Positions 49,159-58,990 are shown, numbered from the stretch's first letter. The stretch is DNA of 64,000 nt from Microbacterium sp. 70-16 (GCF_001898315.1 NZ_MKTQ01000014.1:471087-535086), one strand, 5' to 3'. The notes: generated from the letters alone by a model not told the origin. Numbers and translations are program-made.

Positions 49159-50540
49159 GGGCGGTCGGCGCTGGTCTGGTCGATGCTGTCGGTCGCGCCC
49201 GGCTGGTCGGTAGCGTCGGGGTGATCGGGCTGGTCGGCTCTGTCGGGCTGGTCGGCGAACGCCTTGCGCGTGCCGCCGATCAACAGGGGCGCAGCCACGA
49301 GCGCCGCGAGCGCGGCAACGCCACCGCCGACGAGGAACGGCAGCCGCAGGTCGACGCGACCGAGCCAGCCGCCGAGCAGCGTCGCGACGGGGAAGAGACC
49401 CCACGTCAGGGTGCGGATGACGCCCAGCACGCGACCGAAGATCTCGGGCGGCACGATCTGCTGGCGCAGGCTCCCCCACGGCACGTTCCACACCGACACG
49501 GCGAACGCCGAGGCGGCGAAGGCGACGACGGCCATCCAGACGTTCGGGGCGAGGCCCGTCAGCAGCAGGGTCACACCGCCGACCAGGATCGCCGAGAACA
49601 TCACGATGCCTCGCCCGAAGCGGGCGACGAGCCGCGAGGCGACGAGGGAGCCTGCCAGCGCTCCGATGCCGATGCCGGCGGTGATGAAGCCGATCGCGGC
49701 GACCGGCACCTCGAGCAGGTCGAGGAAGAACAGCAGGATGACCGCCTGCGCGAACGACAGCGACGAACCGATGAGCGAGGTGAAGACGACCATCGCGCGC
49801 AGATAACGGTGGCGCCACAGGTAACGCAGCGCTTCACTCGTGCGCACGTGCGTGGGTGCGGATGCCGCGCTGCCACCGGGGCCGTCGCCTTCGCCTGTGC
49901 CGTCGCCTTCGCCTTCGCTCGGGCGATGCAGCACACGAGCCGCGCTCACCGGGAGCAGCAGAGCCAGCACGACGGGCACGAGGTAGCCCGCCGAACCCAG
50001 CCACAGCGGAAGCGTCAGCGACACGGCGAACAGCACGCCGGCGATCGGCGTCGCGACGAAGCTGTCGATTGTGATCTGCGCCGCCTGCATCCATCCGTTG
50101 GCACGATCGAGCTGGTCGCGGCGGACGACACCCGGGATCACGGCGTTGGTCGCGTTGTCGAACAGCGTCTCGCCAAGACCGAAGATCAGCGTCGCGACGA
50201 ACAGCGTCCACAGGCTCATGCCGCCCGTGACGCCGAGCACCGACAGCCAGACCGCGACACCGCCGCGGATGATGTTCGCCGCGGCCATCACGAGCCGCCG
50301 GTCGACGCGGTCGACGATCATGCCGGCCGGCAGCCCGAACACGAGCCACGGGAGGTACGCCAGGGCGCCGATGACCGAGATCGCCAGCGGATCCTGCGTC
50401 AAGCTGATGGCGACCAGCGGCACGGCCGTGCGGCCGAGGCCGTCGGCGAGATTGCTGAAGGCGGCGGCCGTCCACAGCTTGCCGAAGTCGCGGCCGAGCG
50501 GCCGCCGCGCAGTGCGTGCGCGGGGAGCTGCGCTGGTCAT
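49152..50540 (-). CDS. MFS transporter (MFS_3/EntS-like)
   Basis: 462-aa major facilitator with about twelve helices, of the MFS_3/EntS-like branch that includes enterobactin and drug exporters. [16 protein letters not shown] is the segment 2-3 loop, and LPWLVFGL and [16 protein letters not shown] are typical of the branch. A charged Gly/Asp/Glu loop divides the halves. ATG 50540 is coupled by ATGA to a 40-aa reading frame, which in turn is coupled to the regulator. The regulator is therefore expected to sense a compound exported by this carrier (inference). The frame upstream to 50726 is shadow. Confidence 0.86.
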   Translation of the reverse strand: MTSAAPRARTARRPLGRDFGKLWTAAAFSNLADGLGRTAVPLVAISLTQDPLAISVIGALAYLPWLVFGLPAGMIVDRVDRRLVMAAANIIRGGVAVWLSVLGVTGGMSLWTLFVATLIFGLGETLFDNATNAVIPGVVRRDQLDRANGWMQAAQITIDSFVATPIAGVLFAVSLTLPLWLGSAGYLVPVVLALLLPVSAARVLHRPSEGEGDGTGEGDGPGGSAASAPTHVRTSEALRYLWRHRYLRAMVVFTSLIGSSLSFAQAVILLFFLDLLEVPVAAIGFITAGIGIGALAGSLVASRLVARFGRGIVMFSAILVGGVTLLLTGLAPNVWMAVVAFAASAFAVSVWNVPWGSLRQQIVPPEIFGRVLGVIRTLTWGLFPVATLLGGWLGRVDLRLPFLVGGGVAALAALVAAPLLIGGTRKAFADQPDRADQPDHPDATDQPGATDSIDQTSADRPA

Positions 50541-50659
50541 CGCGGCAGGATGTGCAGCGCGTGCAGGGCGCCCTGATCGCGCGCAGCCTGGTCGCATTCC
50601 GCAGACGACGCGGGACGTGGTGGCACGATCCGGGTCATCATGGTGCTTGTGCGGCTCAT
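50537..50659 (-). CDS. 40-aa reading frame linking regulator and MFS genes
   Basis: Encodes 40 residues, starting [16 protein letters not shown] and ending LHALHILPR. The ATG overlaps the regulator stop (ATGA) and its TGA overlaps the MFS ATG (ATGA). AAGGAGG lies 7 nt before its ATG, a near-perfect ribosome site inside the end of the regulator gene. It could be a true small protein or a leader whose translation delivers ribosomes to the MFS start. No transmembrane helix or known motif is present. Confidence 0.55.
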   Translation of the reverse strand: MSRTSTMMTRIVPPRPASSAECDQAARDQGALHALHILPR

Positions 50660-51267
50660 GATGCACCTCCTTCTTCTGGCAGTGGGAACACATCGGTGCG
50701 GATGCTGATGGGGCGCAGCCCCTCACGCTTCTGGTCGCGGTACTTCGTGTTGAACTCGTCGATGACCTGCTGCAGGTGTGAGATGAGCTCGATCGTCTGC
50801 TCGTGAGTGAGCCGCAACGTCGCCGTCGAGATCATCGCCTCTTCTTCGTCGAGGACGTCGGGGTTTGCGAGCGACGTCGCCATGTAGCGCATGAGCTGCT
50901 GGTGCCGGCGAGTGAGGAACTCGGTCATCACGACCTGCGTCGCCGCCTTGCCCGACGGAGTCTTCATGGCTTCGGGGTTGGTGAACGAGATCCCGCCCTT
51001 CGGGCGCTCCCACCACCGCTCCCGGCCTGTGCCGCGGTCATCGACCTCACGGATGAGGTCGTGCTTCGCGAGCGCCCGCAGGTGATAGCTCGTCGACCCC
51101 GACGACTCCCCCGTCATCGACGCCAGCGTGCTCGCCGTCTGCGGCCCGTACTGCGACAGGATGTCGTAGATCTGCACGCGCAACGGGTGCGCGAGGGCGC
51201 GCAGCGCACCGGCATCCAGCATGCGCTCGGGACGATACGGCGTCGGCTGCGGGTTCTCGTCGGTCAT
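50656..51267 (-). CDS. ArsR-like winged-helix regulator
   Basis: 203-aa transcription factor with an N-terminal winged helix (about residues 15-85). Motifs are [20 protein letters not shown] and then [20 protein letters not shown], the ArsR/PadR-type recognition helix. The helical C-terminal half ([14 protein letters not shown] onward) probably forms the dimer. There are no obvious metal ligands. ATG 51267 is preceded by TATCTT 6 nt upstream and no ribosome site. The promoter lies inside a TGCAAAG/CTTTGCA operator array, so autorepression is likely. Confidence 0.85.
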   Translation of the reverse strand: MTDENPQPTPYRPERMLDAGALRALAHPLRVQIYDILSQYGPQTASTLASMTGESSGSTSYHLRALAKHDLIREVDDRGTGRERWWERPKGGISFTNPEAMKTPSGKAATQVVMTEFLTRRHQQLMRYMATSLANPDVLDEEEAMISTATLRLTHEQTIELISHLQQVIDEFNTKYRDQKREGLRPISIRTDVFPLPEEGGAS

Positions 51268-51269
51268 GA

Positions 51270-51329
51270 TGCAAAGATACCTTTGCAATCACTCTCTTGC
51301 AAGCATTTCTTTGCAATTGATTCTTTGCA
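51270..51329. promoter_or_regulatory. Operator array: CTTTGCA repeated with 14-bp period
   Basis: CTTTGCA at 51281, TCTTGCA at 51295, and CTTTGCA at 51309 and 51323 are four direct copies spaced by exactly 14 bp. An inverted copy TGCAAAG at 51270 pairs with the first around ATAC. The region is AT-rich unlike its surroundings. It covers the regulator's -10 and lies upstream of the M3 peptidase -10. Confidence 0.7.
51274..51279 (-). promoter_or_regulatory. -10 element of the regulator/sORF/MFS operon
   Basis: TATCTT on the minus strand lies 6 nt before ATG 51267, buried in the TGCAAAG-ATAC-CTTTGCA inverted repeat. Confidence 0.5.
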
Positions 51330-51346
51330 TGTGCGAGCCCGCCGTC

Positions 51347-51352
51347 TACGCT
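51347..51352 (+). promoter_or_regulatory. -10 element of the M3 peptidase gene
   Basis: TACGCT lies 6 nt before ATG 51359; a leaderless start is predicted, 18 bp downstream of the last CTTTGCA repeat. Confidence 0.5.
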
Positions 51353-51358
51353 GAAGGA

Positions 51359-53416
51359 ATGACGGATGCCGTGACCAATCCCCTGCTCGCCTCCAGCACG
51401 CTCCCTTACGGGCTGCCCGACTACCGCGACATCCTCGCCGAGCACTATCTGCCCGCGTTCGCCGAGGCGTTCACGCAGCACCGCCGCGAGATCGACGCGA
51501 TCACGCGGGTGCGCTCCATGCCGACCTTCGAGAACACGCTCGTTCCGCTGGAGCGCTCGGGTGAGCTGCTCGGCCACGTCGCGCGGACCTTCTACACGGT
51601 CTCCTCCGCCGACGCGACGGAGGACATCCAAGCGATCGAAGAAGAGCTCGCTCCCCTGATGTCGGCGCACGAGGACGCGATCCAGCTCGACGGACAGCTC
51701 TTCTGGCGCATCAAGGCCGTGTACGACCAGCTCGACGATCTCGACCTGCCCGCCGAAGACCGCTATCTCGTCGAGCGCCACTTCCGCGAGATGAGCCACG
51801 CCGGCGCGGGCCTCGACGACGCGCAGAAAGAGCGGCTCACCGAGCTCAACCAGCGGCTGTCGATCCTGACGACGACGTTCGAGAAGAACCTGCTCGCCGA
51901 CACCAACGACCTCGCCGTCGTCTTCGACGATGCCGCCGAGCTCGACGGTCTCACCGAGGGCGAGCTGTCGGCCGCGGCCCAGAACGCGGAAGACCGGGGC
52001 CTTTCGGGCCGCTACGTCGTCACACTGACGCTGTTCACGGGGCATCCGTATCTGTCGACCCTCACGAACCGCGAGAGCCGTCGCCGCCTCATCGAGGCCT
52101 CGCGTGCGCGCGGCTCGCGCGGCAACGACAACGACAACCGCGACGTGCTGCGCGAGATCGTGCGCCTGCGCGCCGAGCGCGCGGCGCTGCTGGGCTACGA
52201 CAGCCACGCCGCCTACATCACGAGCGACGAGACCGCCGGGTCGCCCGAGGCCGTGCATGCCCTGCTGCGCAAGCTCGCCGTGCCCGCCGCGGCGAACGCC
52301 CGGCGCGAGCAGGCGGCTCTGCAGCAGATCGTGGATGCCGAGGCGGCGCCCTTCGCCCTCGAGGCGCACGACTGGGCGTTCTACACCGAGCGCGTGCGCG
52401 AAGCCGAGTACGACCTCGACCGCACAGCGCTGCGCCCGTGGTTCGAGGCGGAGCGCGTGCTGCAGGACGGCGTGTTCCGCGCCGCGACGCAGCTGTACGG
52501 CGTCACGTTCACCGAGCGCGCCGACCTTCCGGCGTACCACCCCGACGCGCGCGTGTTCGAGCTGCACAATGCCGACGGCGGCGCGCTCGGGCTGTTCATC
52601 CTCGACCTCTACACCCGCGACACGAAGCGCGGCGGGGCGTGGATGAACTCGATCGTGTCGCAGTCGCGCCTGCGCGGCACGTCGCCGATCGTCGTCAACA
52701 ACCTCAACGTGCCCAAGCCCGCGCCCGGCCAGCCGACGCTGCTGACCCTGGACGAGGTCACGACGATGTTCCACGAGTTCGGGCACGCGCTGCACGGGCT
52801 GTTCGCGACGGTCACCTATCCGCATTTCGCCGGGACGGCGGTGTTCCGCGATTTCGTCGAGTTCCCCAGCCAGGTCAACGAGATGTGGATCCTCTGGCCC
52901 GAGGTGCTCACCGAGTACGCGCGGCACGTCGAGACCGGCGAGCCGCTGCCGCAGGAGGTCATCGACAAGCTGCACGCGTCGGAGGCGTTCAACCAGGGCT
53001 TCGCGACCAGCGAGTATCTCGCGGCGTCGTGGATCGACCAGGCCTGGCACTCGCTCAGTGCGGCGGATGCCGCGGCATCCATCGACGTCGCGGAGTTCGA
53101 GGCGGCGGCTCTCGCCGACATCGGGCTCGACAACCCCGTCGTCCCGACGCGGTACTCGTCGACGTATTTCGCGCACGTGTTCTCGGGCGGATACAGTGCC
53201 GGCTACTACTCGTACATCTGGAGCGAGGTGCTCGACGCCGACACCGTCGAGTGGTTCAAGGAGAACGGCGGCCTCACCCGCGCGAACGGCGACCGCTTCC
53301 GCGAGCGCCTGCTGGGCGTCGGCGGCTCAAAGGACCCCCTCGAGGCATACCGCGACTTCCGCGGCCGCGACGCCGACATCGCCCCGCTGCTGAAGCGCCG
53401 CGGGCTCGACGGCTGA
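51359..53416 (+). CDS. M3 family metallopeptidase (peptidyl-dipeptidase Dcp-like)
   Basis: 685-aa zinc oligopeptidase of family M3. The zinc site HEFGH is near residue 470 (TMFHEFGHALHGLF), and the third ligand Glu is in the following FVEFPSQVNEMW. The length and the lack of a signal peptide fit a cytosolic Dcp/OpdA enzyme that trims peptides of about 5-20 residues. The frame extends upstream to 51221 through the operator array, but family similarity begins just after ATG 51359. It is divergent from the ArsR-like operon, and shared control is inferred from the repeat array. Confidence 0.94.
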   Translation: MTDAVTNPLLASSTLPYGLPDYRDILAEHYLPAFAEAFTQHRREIDAITRVRSMPTFENTLVPLERSGELLGHVARTFYTVSSADATEDIQAIEEELAPLMSAHEDAIQLDGQLFWRIKAVYDQLDDLDLPAEDRYLVERHFREMSHAGAGLDDAQKERLTELNQRLSILTTTFEKNLLADTNDLAVVFDDAAELDGLTEGELSAAAQNAEDRGLSGRYVVTLTLFTGHPYLSTLTNRESRRRLIEASRARGSRGNDNDNRDVLREIVRLRAERAALLGYDSHAAYITSDETAGSPEAVHALLRKLAVPAAANARREQAALQQIVDAEAAPFALEAHDWAFYTERVREAEYDLDRTALRPWFEAERVLQDGVFRAATQLYGVTFTERADLPAYHPDARVFELHNADGGALGLFILDLYTRDTKRGGAWMNSIVSQSRLRGTSPIVVNNLNVPKPAPGQPTLLTLDEVTTMFHEFGHALHGLFATVTYPHFAGTAVFRDFVEFPSQVNEMWILWPEVLTEYARHVETGEPLPQEVIDKLHASEAFNQGFATSEYLAASWIDQAWHSLSAADAAASIDVAEFEAAALADIGLDNPVVPTRYSSTYFAHVFSGGYSAGYYSYIWSEVLDADTVEWFKENGGLTRANGDRFRERLLGVGGSKDPLEAYRDFRGRDADIAPLLKRRGLDG

Positions 53417-53446
53417 CGCGCCGCTCGGGGGTTCGCGCGTTCGCGT

Positions 53447-53503
53447 TCATCCGTCCCCAACTGCCGGGTGGATGCCCGCGCAGCCGCACAACGGGACGGA
53501 TGA
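53447..53503. repeat. 57-bp palindromic element, family B copy 4
   Basis: Same 11-bp ends TCATCCGTCCC / GGGACGGATGA and 57-bp length as the copies near rpsT, about 40 kb away. It occupies the gap between the convergent M3 peptidase and clpX genes. An outer pairing (GTTCGCG / CGCGAAC) extends the hairpin. Confidence 0.75.
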
Positions 53504-53527
53504 ACGCGCCGCGAACGTGAGCGAGCG

Positions 53528-54796
53528 TCAGGCGCTCTTGCGTTTGCGCTCCAGGACGAGCGTCGGGGCGGCGCCCTCGGTGACGGCGGCGCGGGTCACG
53601 ATGACCTTCGCGACGTCTTCGGTCGAGGGGATCTCGAACATGATCGGGCCGAGGACGTCCTCGAGGATCGCGCGCAGGCCGCGCGCGCCGGTCTTGCGCG
53701 CCACGGCGAGGTCGGCGATCGCGCGCAACGCGTCGTCTTCGAACTCGAGCTCGGCGCCGTCAAGTTGGAACATGCGCTGATACTGCTTCACGAACGCGTT
53801 CTTCGGGCCCGTGAGGATCTCGATGAGCGCCGCCTGGTCGAGCGGCGCCACCGACGTGACGACAGGGAGTCGACCGATGAACTCGGGGATCAGGCCGAAC
53901 TTGTGCAGGTCTTCGGGCTCGACCTCGCTGAACAGGTCGAGCTCCTTGCCCTTCTCTTGCAGCGGAGCCCCGAAGCCGACGCCGTGCTTGCCGACGCGCG
54001 ACGAGATGATGTCTTCCAGACCCGCGAACGCGCCGGCCACGATGAACAGCACGTTCGTCGTGTCGATCTGGATGAACTCCTGGTGCGGATGCTTGCGTCC
54101 GCCCTGCGGCGGAACCGACGCGACCGTGCCCTCGAGGATCTTCAGCAGCGCCTGCTGCACGCCCTCACCCGACACATCGCGCGTGATCGAGGGATTCTCG
54201 GCCTTGCGGGCAATCTTGTCGACCTCGTCGATGTAGATGATGCCCGTCTCGGCGCGCTTGACGTCGAAGTCGGCAGCCTGCAGCAGCTTGAGCAGGATGT
54301 TCTCGACATCCTCACCGACGTAACCGGCCTCGGTGAGGGCAGTGGCGTCCGCGACCGCGAACGGCACGTTGAGGCGCTTCGCGAGCGTCTGAGCGAGGTA
54401 CGTCTTGCCGCAACCGGTAGGCCCGAGCAGCAGGATGTTGCTCTTGGCGATCTCGACCTCGTCGGCGCGCTGCTCGGCGGGCTGCAGAGTGCCGTGCGCG
54501 CGCACGCGCTTGTAGTGGTTGTAGACGGCGACCGAGAGGGCCTTCTTCGCGGCATCCTGCCCGACGACGTACTCTTCGAGGAACGAGTAGATCTCACGCG
54601 GCTTGGGCAGATCGAAGTCGGCGACGGCGCCCTCACCCGACTCGGCCATGCGCTCTTCGATGATCTCGTTGCACAGTTCGACGCACTCGTCGCAGATGTA
54701 GACGCCGGGGCCGGCGATCAGCTGCTGCACCTGCTTCTGGCTCTTGCCGCAGAAGGAGCATTTGAACAGGTCGGCGCTCTCACCGATACGAGCCAT
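53528..54796 (-). CDS. clpX: ATP-dependent Clp protease ATP-binding subunit ClpX
   Basis: 422-aa AAA+ unfoldase that feeds substrates to ClpP. An N-terminal zinc-binding domain (Cys13, Cys16, Cys35, Cys38) is followed by Walker [13 protein letters not shown] near residue 122, then the Walker B, IGF-like loop and sensor regions, ending [22 protein letters not shown] 54796 has AGGAGG upstream; the longer frame to 55246 overlaps clpP2 and is shadow. A terminator separates it from clpP2, so it has its own promoter or depends on read-through. Confidence 0.97.
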   Translation of the reverse strand: MARIGESADLFKCSFCGKSQKQVQQLIAGPGVYICDECVELCNEIIEERMAESGEGAVADFDLPKPREIYSFLEEYVVGQDAAKKALSVAVYNHYKRVRAHGTLQPAEQRADEVEIAKSNILLLGPTGCGKTYLAQTLAKRLNVPFAVADATALTEAGYVGEDVENILLKLLQAADFDVKRAETGIIYIDEVDKIARKAENPSITRDVSGEGVQQALLKILEGTVASVPPQGGRKHPHQEFIQIDTTNVLFIVAGAFAGLEDIISSRVGKHGVGFGAPLQEKGKELDLFSEVEPEDLHKFGLIPEFIGRLPVVTSVAPLDQAALIEILTGPKNAFVKQYQRMFQLDGAELEFEDDALRAIADLAVARKTGARGLRAILEDVLGPIMFEIPSTEDVAKVIVTRAAVTEGAAPTLVLERKRKSA

Positions 54797-54886
54797 GGTG
54801 CCCCTCCTCAGAGAACTCTCAAGATGCTGTTCGAGCCTAACCGCTGGCTGCGACATCCGGCGGATTTGCGGCACGATGCGTGCACA

Positions 54887-54933
54887 AGAAAACGCGGATG
54901 CCCCGCCGCAGCCGGGCTGTGACGGGGCATCCG
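54887..54933 (-). terminator. Terminator after clpP2
   Basis: CGGATGCCCCG / CGGGGCATCCG form an 11-bp perfect stem with a nested CAGCC/GGCTG, followed on the minus strand by CGTTTTCTT. Confidence 0.8.
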
Positions 54934-54950
54934 ATGTGATCAGTCCGCGA

Positions 54951-55628
54951 TCAGGACGTGATCGCAGCCGGAACGCGCTTGCGCGTCGTGAGCACCTGGT
55001 CGACGATGCCGTACTCCATCGCCTCTTCGGCCGAGAGGATCTTGTCGCGGTCGATGTCCTTGTTGACCTGCTCCTGCGAGCGGTTGGTGTGCCGCGCCAT
55101 GGTCTCCTCGAGCCACGTGCGCATGCGCAGGATCTCAGCAGCCTGGATCTCGATGTCGGATGCCTGGCCGTGCCCGGACTCGCCGACGGCAGGCTGGTGG
55201 ATGAGGATGCGGGCGTTCGGCAGCGCGAGCCGCTTGCCGGGCGCACCTGCCGCGAGCAAGACCGAAGCAGCGGATGCCGCCTGGCCGAGCACGACCGTCT
55301 GGATCTGCGGCGAGACGTACTGCATCGTGTCGTAGATCGCGGTCATGGCCGTGAACGAGCCACCGGGCGAGTTGATGTACATGATGATGTCGCGGTCGGG
55401 GTCCTGCGACTCGAGCACGAGCAGCTGGGCCATGACGTCGTCGGCGGAGGCGTCGTCGACCTGCACCCCGAGGAAGATCACGCGGTCTTCGAACAGCTTG
55501 TTGTACGGGTCCTGGCGCTTGTAGCCGTAGGCGGTGCGCTCTTCGAACTGGGGCAGGATGTAGCGGCTCTGCGGCAGCTGCAGCCCGGCGGCCGAGTGCT
55601 GGGGGGCGCCGAAGGCGGGGGTGTTCAT
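54951..55628 (-). CDS. clpP2: ATP-dependent Clp protease proteolytic subunit 2
   Basis: 225-aa ClpP subunit. Catalytic Ser119 (GQAASAAS) and His144 (ILIHQPAVG) are present, with Asp in the [15 protein letters not shown] region. The N-terminal extension ([20 protein letters not shown]) is typical of actinobacterial ClpP2. In actinobacteria ClpP1 and ClpP2 form a mixed two-ring tetradecamer. It follows clpP1 by 20 bp. Confidence 0.95.
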   Translation of the reverse strand: MNTPAFGAPQHSAAGLQLPQSRYILPQFEERTAYGYKRQDPYNKLFEDRVIFLGVQVDDASADDVMAQLLVLESQDPDRDIIMYINSPGGSFTAMTAIYDTMQYVSPQIQTVVLGQAASAASVLLAAGAPGKRLALPNARILIHQPAVGESGHGQASDIEIQAAEILRMRTWLEETMARHTNRSQEQVNKDIDRDKILSAEEAMEYGIVDQVLTTRKRVPAAITS

Positions 55629-55648
55629 GCGGAGTGTCTCCTTCGGGT

Positions 55649-56233
55649 TCAGTTCTCGGTGCCGCCGCCGCCGATGACGTCGGTCGCGGACTCGCGGATG
55701 TGGTCGACGAAGCCGTACTCGAGCGCCTCGTCGGCGGTGAACCAGCGGTCGCGGTCGCCGTCGGCGTTGATCTGCTCGACGGTCTTGCCGGTCTGGGCGG
55801 CGGTGATCTCGGCAAGACGGTTCTTCATCGAGACGATGAGCTGCGCCTGCGTCTGGATGTCGCTCGAGGTGCCGCCGAAGCCGCCGTGCGGCTGGTGCAG
55901 CAGCACGCGGGCGTTGGGCGTGATGTAGCGCTTGCCCTTCGTGCCGGCGGTCAGCAGCAGCTGCCCCATCGAGGCGGCCATGCCGATGCCGACGGTGACG
56001 ATGTCGTTGGGCACGAACTGCATCGTGTCGTAGATCGCCATACCGGCGGTGATCGAACCACCGGGCGAGTTGATGTAGAGGTAGATGTCCCTCTCGGAGT
56101 CTTCGGCCGCGAGCAGCAGGATCTTGGCGCAGATCTCGTTGGCGTTCTCGTCGCGCACCTCCGACCCGAGCCAGATGATGCGGTCCTTCAGCAGCCTGTC
56201 GAAGACGCTCGTCGCGACAAGTGGTTCAGCCAT
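55649..56233 (-). CDS. clpP1: ATP-dependent Clp protease proteolytic subunit 1
   Basis: 194-aa ClpP subunit with Ser88 (GIGMAASMG), His113 (VLLHQPHGG) and the Asp-containing [18 protein letters not shown] 56233 gives the usual length; the frame upstream to 56371 is non-coding. It is expected to pair with ClpP2. It lies 163 bp after tig, with a small hairpin between them. Confidence 0.95.
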   Translation of the reverse strand: MAEPLVATSVFDRLLKDRIIWLGSEVRDENANEICAKILLLAAEDSERDIYLYINSPGGSITAGMAIYDTMQFVPNDIVTVGIGMAASMGQLLLTAGTKGKRYITPNARVLLHQPHGGFGGTSSDIQTQAQLIVSMKNRLAEITAAQTGKTVEQINADGDRDRWFTADEALEYGFVDHIRESATDVIGGGGTEN

Positions 56234-56356
56234 GGGTACTCCTGATTCCGGGTTTCGGTTCGTCAACGAATCTACCGACGTGCGCGGGGGCACCTGCCCG
56301 TGTTCGCCGTCGGCGGAGAGCGTGTCGGCGACGCCGGCCCGAGAACGACGAAGGGC

Positions 56357-56374
56357 CGGATGCCGAGGCATCCG
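56357..56374 (-). terminator. Short GGATGCC hairpin between tig and clpP1
   Basis: CGGATGC-CGAG-GCATCCG, 7-bp stem and 4-base loop, 22 bp beyond the tig stop. There is no T-run, so it may only attenuate. Confidence 0.45.
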
Positions 56375-56396
56375 ACCCCTGTCGATTCGACGCGTC

Positions 56397-57923
56397 TTAC
56401 TCGGCGTCGGCCTTCTTCGCGGGAGCCTTGCGCGCGGCCGGCTTGCGGGCGGCGGGCTTCTTCTCCGCTGCGGGCTCGGCGGCAGCGTCGTCGGCGGGCG
56501 CCTCGTCGGCAGCAGCCTTCTTCGCGGCGGGCTTGCGGGCCGGGGCCTTCTTGGCCGCAGGCTTCTTCTCGGCCGGAGCCTCGTCAGCGGCAGCCTCTTC
56601 GGCGGCAGCCTCAGCCGCGGGGGCCTCTTCGGTCTCGTCCTCGTCGTCGACGGCGACGAAGCCGGTCAGGTCGACCGCCTTGCCGTTGGTGTCGACGACC
56701 GTGACCTTGCCGAGCGCGATCGCGAGCGCCTTGTTGCGGGCGACCTCGCCGACCATGGCGGGCAGCTGGTTGCCCTGCTGCAGCGCGTCGACGAACTCCT
56801 GCGGAGCCATGCCGTACTGCGCAGCCGACTGGATGAGGTACTGCGTCAGTTCGTCCTGCGAGACCTGCACATCGTGCGCCTCGGCGAGCTTGTCGAGGAT
56901 CATCTGGGTGCGGAACTGCTTCTCGCTGGCCTCGGTGACCTCGGCGCGGTGGACGTCGTCCTCGAGACGACCCTCACCCTCGAGGTGCTGGTGCACCTCG
57001 TCTTCGACCAGCTGCGCCGGGACGGGGATGTCGATCTTCTCGATGAGGGCCTCGATCAGCTTGTCGCGCGCGGCGGCACCCTGCACGAACACCGACTGCT
57101 CGCTGACGCGGGCGACCAGGCTCTCGCGCAGCTCGGCGATGGTGTCGAACTCACTGGCGATCTGGGCGAAGTCGTCGTCGGCGTCCGGCAGCTCGCGCTC
57201 CTTGACAGCCGTGACGGTGACCGAGACCTCGGCCTCGTCGCCGGCGTGGTCGCCGCCGACGAGCTTCGAGCGGAACGTGGTGTCCTCACCGGCGGTCAGC
57301 GAGTCGATGGCCTCGTCGATGCCCTCGAGCAGTTCGCCCGAGCCGACCTCGTACGAGACGCCCTCGGCGCGGTCGATCTCGTTGCCGTCGATCGTGGCGA
57401 CGAGGTTCAGCTCGACGAAATCGCCGGTCGCGGCGGGGCGGTCGACCGTGACGAGCGTGCCGAAGCGGGCGCGCAGGCGGTCGAGCTCGGCGTCGATGGC
57501 GGCGTCGTCGGTCTCGACGGCGTCGATCTCGACGGTGAGGTCGGCGAGCTCGGGCAGGTCGAACTCGGGACGGACGTCGACCTCGACCTCGACCTTGAGG
57601 TCGCCGGAGAAGTCCTTCTCGTTCGGCCACTCGATGACCTCCGCGGCCGGGCGGCCGACGGTGCGCACCTCGTTGGCGGTGACGGCCTCGCGGTAGAAGC
57701 CGTCCAGGCCCTCGCTGACCGCGTGCTCGATGACGGCGCCACGGCCGACGCGCTGGTCGATGATCGGCGCGGGGACCTTGCCCTTGCGGAAGCCGGGGAT
57801 CTGGATGTCCTGCGCGATGTGCTCGTAGGCGTGCGCGATGCTCGGCTTCAGCTCTTCGGGCGTGACCGAGATGTGCAGCTTCACCCGGGTGGGGCCGAGC
57901 TTCTCGACGGTGCTGGTGACCAT
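56397..57923 (-). CDS. tig: Trigger factor with Lys/Ala-rich tail
   Basis: 508-aa ribosome-bound chaperone and peptidyl-prolyl isomerase. The ribosome-binding loop is GFRKGKVP near residue 46 ([20 protein letters not shown]). The FKBP-like domain follows (about 150-240), then the helical C-terminal arms to about residue 410. The last 85 or so residues are an extra low-complexity tail: first acidic, then [19 protein letters not shown] repeats like histone H1. ATG 57923 has GAGGAG about 10 nt upstream. It leads the tig-clpP1-clpP2 unit and lies downstream of tRNA-Pro. Confidence 0.95.
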   Translation of the reverse strand: MVTSTVEKLGPTRVKLHISVTPEELKPSIAHAYEHIAQDIQIPGFRKGKVPAPIIDQRVGRGAVIEHAVSEGLDGFYREAVTANEVRTVGRPAAEVIEWPNEKDFSGDLKVEVEVDVRPEFDLPELADLTVEIDAVETDDAAIDAELDRLRARFGTLVTVDRPAATGDFVELNLVATIDGNEIDRAEGVSYEVGSGELLEGIDEAIDSLTAGEDTTFRSKLVGGDHAGDEAEVSVTVTAVKERELPDADDDFAQIASEFDTIAELRESLVARVSEQSVFVQGAAARDKLIEALIEKIDIPVPAQLVEDEVHQHLEGEGRLEDDVHRAEVTEASEKQFRTQMILDKLAEAHDVQVSQDELTQYLIQSAAQYGMAPQEFVDALQQGNQLPAMVGEVARNKALAIALGKVTVVDTNGKAVDLTGFVAVDDEDETEEAPAAEAAAEEAAADEAPAEKKPAAKKAPARKPAAKKAAADEAPADDAAAEPAAEKKPAARKPAARKAPAKKADAE

Positions 57924-57995
57924 GCCTGTTCGTTCTCCTCTTGTTCGGCCGCGCGCATGCACGTCCGTGGGTCTGGGGTCTGTGGGGCCGATGTG

Positions 57996-58069
57996 TCGGG
58001 GCGACAGGATTTGAACCTGCGGCCTCCCGCTCCCAAAGCGGGCGCTCTACCAAACTGAGCTACGCCCCG
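57996..58069 (-). tRNA. tRNA-Pro (TGG)
   Basis: 74 nt: acceptor CGGGGCG/CGCCCCG, D arm GCTC/GAGC, anticodon stem CCCGC/GCGGG around TTTGGGA (anticodon TGG), T arm CAGG-TTCAAAT-CCTG. CCA is not encoded. A TAGACT -10 lies upstream on the minus strand (58110-58115). Confidence 0.95.
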
Positions 58070-58195
58070 GAGCGCGCACGCGAGCGCGCGTCGAAAACCG
58101 GCTCGGATCAGTCTAGCCGACCTCACCGGGCGCACCGCGAGACGAGCGCGTGCGACTGTGTATTACGATGGGTCGGTACTCGGGAGAGAACGCCC

Positions 58196-58269
58196 GGGGA
58201 TGTAGCTCAATGGTAGAGCCTCAGTCTTCCAAACTGATGGCGCGGGTTCGATTCCCGTCATCCCCTCCA
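58196..58269 (+). tRNA. tRNA-Gly (TCC), CCA encoded
   Basis: Acceptor GGGGATG/CATCCCC, D arm GCTC/GAGC, anticodon stem TCAGT/ACTGA around CTTCCAA (anticodon TCC), T arm GCGGG-TTCGATT-CCCGT, then T and an encoded CCA. A TACGAT (58164-58169) is a possible -10. Confidence 0.94.
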
Positions 58270-58351
58270 ATGTCCCCGTGGTCGGCCGCAGGCCGGGCGC
58301 GGGGACATTTGCATGGATGCCGGAGGCACGGGCATCCTGCACCTTCGGCAA

Positions 58352-58408
58352 AAAGGTGGTGCGAATGCCTAGCTCAGCACCCGCGAGGTGGTCATTTGCG
58401 CCACCTAT
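58352..58408. repeat. 57-bp palindromic element, family C copy 4
   Basis: Ends AAAGGTGGTGC / GCGCCACCTAT, 57 bp overall; the arms extend to GCGAATG / CATTTGC with G-U compatible changes relative to copy 3. It lies between convergent tRNA-Gly and the carbonic anhydrase gene. Confidence 0.68.
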
Positions 58409-58453
58409 TTCTGGCAGCGCAACAGCGCAGCCGCGGCGCAGCCACGCGCGCCG

Positions 58454-58990
58454 TCACGCGGGCGACGCACCGGCGTGGTTCGCGGAGTGCTCGCGATAGA
58501 TCTGGGCATTGTGCAGGATGCCTGCACGCTCGCCCTCTGTCAGTGCACGCCGCACCTTTGCGGGCACCCCGGCGACAAGCGATCCGTCGGGGACGACAGT
58601 GCCCTCGAGCACGACCGCTCCCCCGGCGACGAGGCATCCGGCGCCGATGACCGCGCCGGAGAGCACCACACTGCCCATGCCGATGAGCGACCCGTCGCCG
58701 ATCGTGCAGCCGTGGACGACGGCGTTGTGGCCGACCGAGACGTCGCGGCCGATGACCACGGGCGAAGCCGAGTCGACGTGTACCGAGACGTTGTCCTGCA
58801 GGTTGCTACCCGCTCCGAGCGTGATCGACGCACTGTCGCCGCGCACGACGGCGTTGTACCAGACGCTGGATCCCTCCTCCAGAATCACGTCGCCGATCAC
58901 GCGCGCTCCGGGCGCGACGAAGGCGGTGGGATCAAGCTGCGGCGTGTGGCCCGCAACGGTCAGGATCGAGGCGTCATCGGCGATCGTCAT
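58454..58990 (-). CDS. Gamma-class carbonic anhydrase family protein
   Basis: 178-aa left-handed beta-helix protein with hexapeptide repeats. The trimer metal site is His71 (VSVHVDS), His88 and His93 (VGHNAVVHGC), as in gamma carbonic anhydrases. It may hydrate CO2, although many relatives have no proven activity. The start is supported by TACGCT 7 nt upstream and no ribosome site (leaderless). The promoter-start segment is duplicated just upstream. Confidence 0.88.
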   Translation of the reverse strand: MTIADDASILTVAGHTPQLDPTAFVAPGARVIGDVILEEGSSVWYNAVVRGDSASITLGAGSNLQDNVSVHVDSASPVVIGRDVSVGHNAVVHGCTIGDGSLIGMGSVVLSGAVIGAGCLVAGGAVVLEGTVVPDGSLVAGVPAKVRRALTEGERAGILHNAQIYREHSANHAGASPA

